A stretch of DNA of 64,000 bases, from the NCBI GenBank assembly GCA_028583415.1, contig CM053270.1, positions 7,324,342 through 7,388,341 of the forward strand, read 5' to 3'. The position numbers and the translations under genes were made by a program. This DNA comes from Protea cynaroides (Eukaryota > Streptophyta > Magnoliopsida > Proteales > Proteaceae). The notes beneath the pieces are model-generated. The model made no database searches and had not been told where the DNA came from. It saw nothing but the letters and a program-made list of their open reading frames with translations. Of this stretch, positions 58,248 to 64,000 are shown one piece after another; positions within the stretch are counted from its first letter, which is position 1; each line of letters starts with the position of its first letter.

Positions 58248-58252
58248 CTTCA

Positions 58253-59600
58253 TGGTTGTTATATAAACAACATAGCATGTCAAACACAACATCCATATAG
58301 TTATGAATAAAATAATCTCATATATTAGGTATAAGGAATCGTAAGGAAGAATAAGAGAGAAAATAATGACACGATAACTCATAGACTCACACCACAACGA
58401 ACTCAAATTCAAATCAATAATATATTCAATATGTGTTGATTAGTAGGTACAACCATACATATATATAAAAAAACTAAAATGGAATTCTAATTAAAGTAAA
58501 ACATAATTCAAGATAAACCCAAAAATCCTCTACGTTATTTATGTGCAAGATACTAATTAGAAAGCCAAATTACATGAATATTCCCAAATATCTTAACTAT
58601 AAACCTTTACTAACCATTACGAGACCAAAAGCCTGGTTGGGGCTTGGGTTGGTTCCGCTTTGGCATAGGTCGTCAAATTGGGTCATAGCGATCTAACCAA
58701 GCACATGGCTCTGCATTAAAAAATCTATATTTTAATTTAGCCAAAATCATTTAGTTTGGATAATGCTGAGTATGAATTTTGAGTTTTGAGTTTTGAGAGG
58801 ACAAGTGATGACAAATGCTACTCAATGCCCTTTTGGTGGATTATATTTCTTCAAAATGCCAATATTTTGGGATTGATACTAACGAGAAAAAAATATTGCA
58901 AGAAGATTAGGTTCGTAACTTGAAGAACATCAATGCAAGAAGATTAGGTTTGTAACTTGAAGAACATCAATGCAAGAATACAAAATGATAGGTGATGATG
59001 ATACTCCTAATGAGATACAAAATTACAATGATATATAAACTCTTACCTTCCAAACATTTTACAAAAGGTAAATTACTCGTACCACCCCTGAGGTATGTGT
59101 TTATAGCAGAGAGACCCTAAAGTTGACAATAATTATACATACTACCCCCTTGATTTATTTGGACCATTATACCTTATTATATTTACCAACAAAAAGAAGA
59201 AAAGTCATTTTTGCCCTTTTGAAAAAAGAAATAGAGGTAATTACACAATTACCCCTAAAACCCTTTAAAGAGAATCAGTAGCACATTTCCTCATTACCAA
59301 CGGTTACCGTCGGACTGCTGCTCCTCTTCTCTGTCGAATTTGCTTCTCTTCTCCATTAGACTGCAGTGCTCCTTTTCTCTCTTCTCCATCGAACCTGGTC
59401 CTCCTCTGTCAGACCTACTCAGATAATATCTTCTTCTCTTCTTCTCCATCTCTCTCTTTCCTTTTATCTTCTTTTTTCCATCTTCTTAAAAAAAAAAAAC
59501 CTAACCGGTTTGTATAAACTAACCTTCTGCAAGTCCACGATTTGCTTATTAAATTTGCAACTCCATGACTTTTTTTTTTCACAGGGTTTACAGTAAAGCT
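58253..59600. other. Intergenic, with a short tandem duplication
   Basis: AT-rich and without genes. A 37-bp unit (GCAAGAAGATTAGG ... GAACATCAAT) is repeated twice at 58898-58971. 59060-59230 (GGTAAATTACTCGTACCACC) looks like the end of an unidentified element. Pyrimidine-rich low-complexity DNA at 59320-59490. Confidence 0.45.
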
Positions 59601-59616
59601 TGGTTATAGCACCACT

Positions 59617-59830
59617 ATAAGGACCATGCCTCAGGGTCGGGTTCGGATTGGTGGTCCAGACATAAATGACCCACAAAGAATATAAACTTGTTTAGAAAAT
59701 CAAGTACAAATTTTTTTTTTTTTTTTACCCCAACAATCTATCATTCATAAGCTAAAACATCACATCATTTACCAATACATACAGCGAAAGACTTAATCTT
59801 TTACATGATAACAATGTTGGTGGCTAAAAA
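59617..59830 (-). mobile_element. Partial gypsy LTR B
   Basis: On the minus strand resembles the end of LTR A (60623-60800): both have CAGCGAAAG/CAGCGGAAG plus a T-run and end near CCTTATA or CTCTTACA. A PBS-like TGGTGCTATAACC follows (59604-59616). The first part of the LTR is missing. Confidence 0.55.
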
Positions 59831-59832
59831 GG

Positions 59833-60418
59833 CTATTTACAATACATTGAATTCTTTATAAATAAAATACATCCATGAATAAAATATAACAAGAAGGTGG
59901 CAAGGGAAGGTAAATCTCCACTTGGACTTTCATCTGCTATCCAACTCATCCTTGCCTCCACTTTGCTCACTTGTATTGCGCAGATTACTTGGTGTGCTTT
60001 TGATATGTCCATAATCTCGAATATGTTTTCCATCTCACTCAACCATTCAACAGCTTGAATGGGGTCAGAGGTGGTGCCCTTGAATACAGTAGGTTTGTGC
60101 TTTTGAAACCTCATCAAAATCCTCTCTACGATCTCTAATGGCTCAGCCCTCACTAAAACTTCCTGTATGGCTCTTGACATCCTCTCCCTCGTGCCTTTGC
60201 TCCAGAAAGCGAGCAAATAAAGCCATCAATTCCTGGTCAGAAACGCCAGGAACATGCAACATCTGTGGTGCCTGAGGTAAATACTCTCCCTGAGCATCAG
60301 CTCTTAGAGAGGTATCTCCCCCTTGAACTGAGGTTGAAGAAGATGGAAGTGGAGCAGGTGCTGAAGAAGATGGAAGTGGAGCAGGTGTGCGTGGTTGTAT
60401 TTCCCTTCTAGGCGGCAT
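59833..60418 (-). pseudogene. Ty3/gypsy gag fragment, frameshifted
   Basis: Minus strand, ATG 60418 (MPPRREIQP), a Pro/Ser-rich stretch with a doubled LPSSSAPAP-like word, VSDQELMALFARFLEQ; after a frameshift near 60190 the gag domain starts with FQKHKPTVFKGTTSDP and AVEWLSEMENIFEIMD. Stops before the domain is complete; zinc knuckle and pol are absent because LTR B follows. A different family from elements 1-3. Confidence 0.75.
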
Positions 60419-60622
60419 TTGAGAACAAGAACTTTAATCAATAACTCATTCTCATATACGATATCCAAACATAAACTTAAATAACACCACAAAATAAATG
60501 GTTTATATATCATCCTATTTATCTAGTTTCACTTTGGGTAGATTATTTGTGTTGATCCTAAGCCACCAGTACTAATATTATATATACATAGACCAAGGAT
60601 CCATTTTCTCTAATACCACCAC

Positions 60623-60806
60623 TGTAAGAGCCTTTCCTAGGAGTGGGAACGAATCATTGGTCACATAAAAATACACAACATAATACTAGAAAACCTGTAT
60701 AAATTTTTTGTTTTGAAAATATTTGCCATATAAGCCAAGTTAAACAACTAAAAGAAAACCTAAACAGCGGAAGTCTTGCATTAAATATTTACATAACTGG
60801 TGGCCA

Positions 60807-60850
<44 letters not shown>

Positions 60851-61821
60851 AGATACAAACTTTGAATAACCTCATATACAAAATAGTGTGGCATACAACT
60901 CAAAAACCAGCTGCCCACAACTTGAAAGGCACAAGGTTTGTTTATCAGATGTAAGTTCTACATCTGTTTAGGGTGAGTTTTAGGGTTTATTCGAAGGTTT
61001 AACCACAGTCTTCCATAGGCTTCGCATTGTTTCTTTATGAGAGGTGGTTGGGAAACCATTCACAGATGTTTGGGAGTAAAACCATTCACAGATGTTTGGG
61101 AGTGAGGTCTTTCCTTGCCCCTTTTGAGAAGACAAACCTTCTCTAGACTATACACTCTGTTAACTACCATCAGAGGGGTAGGAAAGCTTACCGGTTAGGT
61201 TGGTCACAAGTAGAATGAGCCGAGCTTGTCGTCTCTTGGTTCTTCCTCTCGCACGGTCTCTCCCTCCACTCTCATCCTTACTCTCTCTCCAATGATGCTT
61301 CACAAGTATTCTAGGGTATTATAAGATTGCACGCACAAGGGAAAGGCTTAAATTAAATTTAGAGTTCCCCTCTTAGAGTAGGACTCCATCCCTAGGGTTC
61401 CTTGGGGAATTCTTGCCACATGTCATCTTGTGAGGAGTTGGGGCAACTAATCCCCTCCTCGTATGAGATTTAATGGGTTAGGGGTTTATCCCACTTGAGT
61501 TTAAGGCAAACGAGACAAGAATATTCCTTTCTCCCCTCTTTGGGTCCTTTTCGGAGCATATGATCTATTAAGTCGAGCTCGTAACTAGTCCAATTGGAGT
61601 GTCTGATTGGAAACCGTGACACTGTACCTCCAATTGAACAGGGTGGTTTTTCCCTATCTTAAGGTTTGGTTTGGGTTATCTTCAAAGTTGTACCTGGTTT
61701 TCGATGTCGCATGTGTCAACAAAGCTTATTCCACCATTGGTTTCACCCGGTTCACATTAGGAAGACTTGCTATGAGCCAAAAGTTTTAATTAGGCCAAAT
61801 TTTTGGCGAGCGGGTCTTACA
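60623..61821 (-). mobile_element. Gypsy LTR A (complete), minus strand
   Basis: 1199 bp, TGTAAGACCCG ... GGCTCTTACA on the minus strand. A purine tract (AAGGGGGGGAGT) and pol end precede it; a PBS-like TGGTATTAGAG follows at about 60608-60618. Thus it has 3'-LTR context on one side and 5'-LTR context on the other. Poly-T 60810-60845 lies inside. Confidence 0.75.
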
Positions 61822-61869
61822 ACTCCCCCCCTTAAAAAAAATTTCGTCCTTGAAATTTAGCATAACCTG

Positions 61870-62600
61870 TCTTAAATAAATGGGGATAATTCTTCCGTAA
61901 TGTTGTTTCCTCTTCCCATGATGCCTCCTCTATTAAGTGACTCTTCCAGATTACTTTTACATAATGGATATCTCCGTTTTAGAGATGTTGCACTTTTCTA
62001 TCCACTATTTTACAAGGTTTTACCTCAAATGTCAGATCTTTGCCCAATTGAGGTGGTTCCACTTCCAATACGTGATTTGTGTCCATCACATACTTCTTCA
62101 GCATTGATACATGGAACACATCATGTACGTTTGACAGAGATGGGGAGCACGAGTTGGTAGGCCACTGCTCCACATTTCTTTAGTATCTCATATGGTCCAC
62201 GTATCGGGGACTCAGTTTTCACTTATTCCCAAATCGTCGCAACCTGCATAGGGGTGATATCTTCAAGAAGACCTTATCTCCTATTGTGAACTCCAGCTGT
62301 TTCTGCAGTACATCATGGTAGTTCTTTTGTCGTGATTGGGCTGCTTTTATTCTCTCCCGTATCACTTCCACCACCTGGCAAGTTCTTGTACTATTTCCAG
62401 CCCTACGATCCTTTTTTCCCCAACTTCTTCCCAGAATAACGAGGTATGCCACTTCTTTCCATATAATGCTTCATAAGGGGACATCCCAATTGTTGCCTGG
62501 TAGATATTATTGAGGGCGAATTCCATCATAGCTACCTTCTCATCCCATGCACCTTGGAAGTCGATAATACAGGCACGGAGCATGTGGGCACCACTAGTGC
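61870..62600 (-). pseudogene. Ty3/gypsy integrase C-terminus and chromodomain-like tail, broken
   Basis: Minus-strand pieces: MLRACIIDFQGAWDEK, ALNNIYQATIGMSPYEALYG and FWEEVGEKRIVG (62362-62600); RIKAAQSRQKNYHD, FTIGDKVFLKISPLCRLRRFG (62219-62340); SLSNVHDVFHVSMLKKYV and LTFEVKPCKIVDRKVQ (61979-62150). At least two frameshifts. Sequence left of the integrase core is missing beyond 62600. Confidence 0.85.
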
Positions 62601-64000
62601 TGAAGAACCTTGAAGTCGACAATAGGCTTCGTCAAATACCCGCATAGGTTTACGTATTTATTGACATAAATTGTATTATGTTAGTTAAATATCTTTTAAA
62701 CCTGCATAGGCATACTCTAAATGCCACTATGCAGGTCTCAAGATAAGTCGGGACCCCAATGGTTGGTCCCCAAAGGATCTACCTAGGCGTACTAGCCAAC
62801 AGTGGCCGAGGCAATGGATGGTCCCAGGGGATGTACCTCCGGAATTAACCGCTGATTAATCCTTATGGTTTTTAGTTAAAGCTGAGCCGGAGGATCAAGC
62901 ATCTAGCTCATCATCCAGATGCTTACCTATCATAACATAAGGTTCACAGAGAGTAAGGCGGAGGCACTACCGGATGATCGTGTATCCAGCTTCGCCTCCG
63001 GCTTAGCCTTATTTGGAACAGAAAGCCTTATGTGAGTAAGGCAGAGGTACTGATGGATGATCATGCATCTGAATCTACCTCCGGCTCCACCTCCGATTTC
63101 GGTTCCTAAATACCTAAGTAAGTTAAGTGTGGGGCATGCCGGTAGATGCATCCACCGGTTCCATCCGCCAGCTTAGCACAAGACCAAAAGCAAGTTAAGG
63201 GTGGGGTATTCTGGTGGACACATCCGTCAATTCATTAGCCAGTTTGAGCCCCTATCTCAACTAGTTCGGAGCAGGGTGCAAGGCTTGTCCCTGCTGCTGG
63301 CTTGGGTCCGCCGGTTCATTAAGGAACTAGGGTTTGGCCGAGGAAGATGAAGTGAAAGTTGGTGATTTGATGACCCAATTCACTTACTTCCACAATAGGA
63401 TGGTGGGGAACATTTTCCCCACCCTTGTTGGTCATTTTATAGTAAACAACACCTCCATTGGAGGTGGGGGTAACCTATGTTGATTCTAGGGTTTCAAGCT
63501 CACCTTTAATGGTGGCCATTATTGTAACCAAACACCACCATCAATGTTGGCTATTAACACAAGACAAGGAGAGGGATGGAGAAACCTACTTGAATGGAAA
63601 GAGGTTCGAGGGCTTGAGCTTGAGCTTCTCCAAGTTCTCCTCCAAGAGCCTAGCAGCCACCTTCTTCAATCCCTCCAAATAGCTAAAACCCAAATAAGGG
63701 TTTTAGCCCTTATTTATAGGAAAGATGGAAGAGAAAAAGAGACCCGTATGCGTAAGCCGGCAGCAAGGAGCTAAGTGGCTCATCCACTGGATGTGCCTCT
63801 GGTTTGTGCCTCCGATTTGTGCTGCCGGTTGTGCCTCCAGTTTGTTGCCACTGGTTGCTACTGCCGGTTGGGCATAAAACTTGTCCCTAGCTTTGGTTTC
63901 TCAGGCCCAATGCGTTGGAAGGCACGCTGGACCCACTTATGTTCCACTAAACTAATTAATGTCCAGCTAGAGTTCTTTACTTAGATGTATCCATACCTAC
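62601..64000. other. Repeat-like region, no gene recognised
   Basis: Starts with a hairpin (CCTGCATAGG ... CCACTATGCAGG, 62701-62736). 62930-63260 and 63770-63860 have many CCGG(T/C) and CACCTCCGG words. TTTATAGGAAAG at 63714 is TATA-like. The style resembles an LTR or leader of another retroelement. Small ORFs here lack recognisable domains. Confidence 0.4.

Noticed and set aside
1..64000. CRISPR arrays, operons, tRNA or rRNA genes
   Set aside because: The DNA is plant nuclear; repeats are not CRISPR-like and no tRNA or rRNA sequence was recognised on either strand.

Overview
The window is nuclear DNA of a flowering plant. It is AT-rich and intron-bearing, dominated by nested LTR retrotransposons, and holds only a few host genes. 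The species cannot be named from the sequence. Coordinates below were worked out by eye.

Layout. 1-18687: three related Ty3/gypsy elements with a chromodomain-like tail (Tekay/Del-like). Element 1 is on the minus strand: broken gag, a long leader carrying an antisense ORF of the putative plant transposon protein type (PF20167-like), a PBS and an LTR stub. It meets element 2 (plus strand), which has lost its 5' half but keeps an intact 1139-residue pol ORF and a 3' LTR. Element 3 (plus strand) has a nearly full gag-pol, a truncated 5' LTR and a long 3' LTR. 18688-21577: minus-strand Ty1/copia remnant (gag, leader, PBS, one LTR). 22494-22943: an intact host cupin gene followed by a degenerate ~300-bp triplication. 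28368-28712: a broken linker-histone/AT-hook (HMGA-like) gene. 31032-43132: a complete seven-exon minus-strand gene for a 314-residue HAD class IIA hydrolase. Its introns hold a LINE fragment, a non-autonomous LTR element and a copia RT scrap. 44029-58247: a Ty1/copia element with 1.03-kb LTRs and target duplication CTTCA. A 7.04-kb Mutator-like element (MULE) with ~70-bp TIRs and a 9-bp duplication TATAATTAA sits in its leader. 59617-62600: minus-strand gypsy relics around a shared LTR. The rest is repeat-derived or unassigned.

Most notable signals. (1) The gypsy elements carry a short intron-like segment exactly at the gag/protease junction. Removing it (70 nt in element 2, 84 nt in element 3) joins gag to pol in frame at the same residues; leaving it in ends Gag soon after. 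(2) The LTRs of elements 2 and 3 contain a homologous 44-codon reading frame behind a splice-acceptor-like site. Its changes are largely synonymous in the conserved blocks and it ends in a Cys-Glu-Cys-x-x-Cys motif, which suggests a selected LTR-encoded peptide. (3) The MULE encodes, convergent with its transposase, a two-exon GRF-type zinc-finger protein, an arrangement reminiscent of mudrA/mudrB. (4) Element 1 carries an antisense ORF in its leader.

The host genes show no functional link to each other; the order mainly records successive insertions: copia upstream of the HAD gene, then the MULE into the copia, and retroelements into HAD introns.
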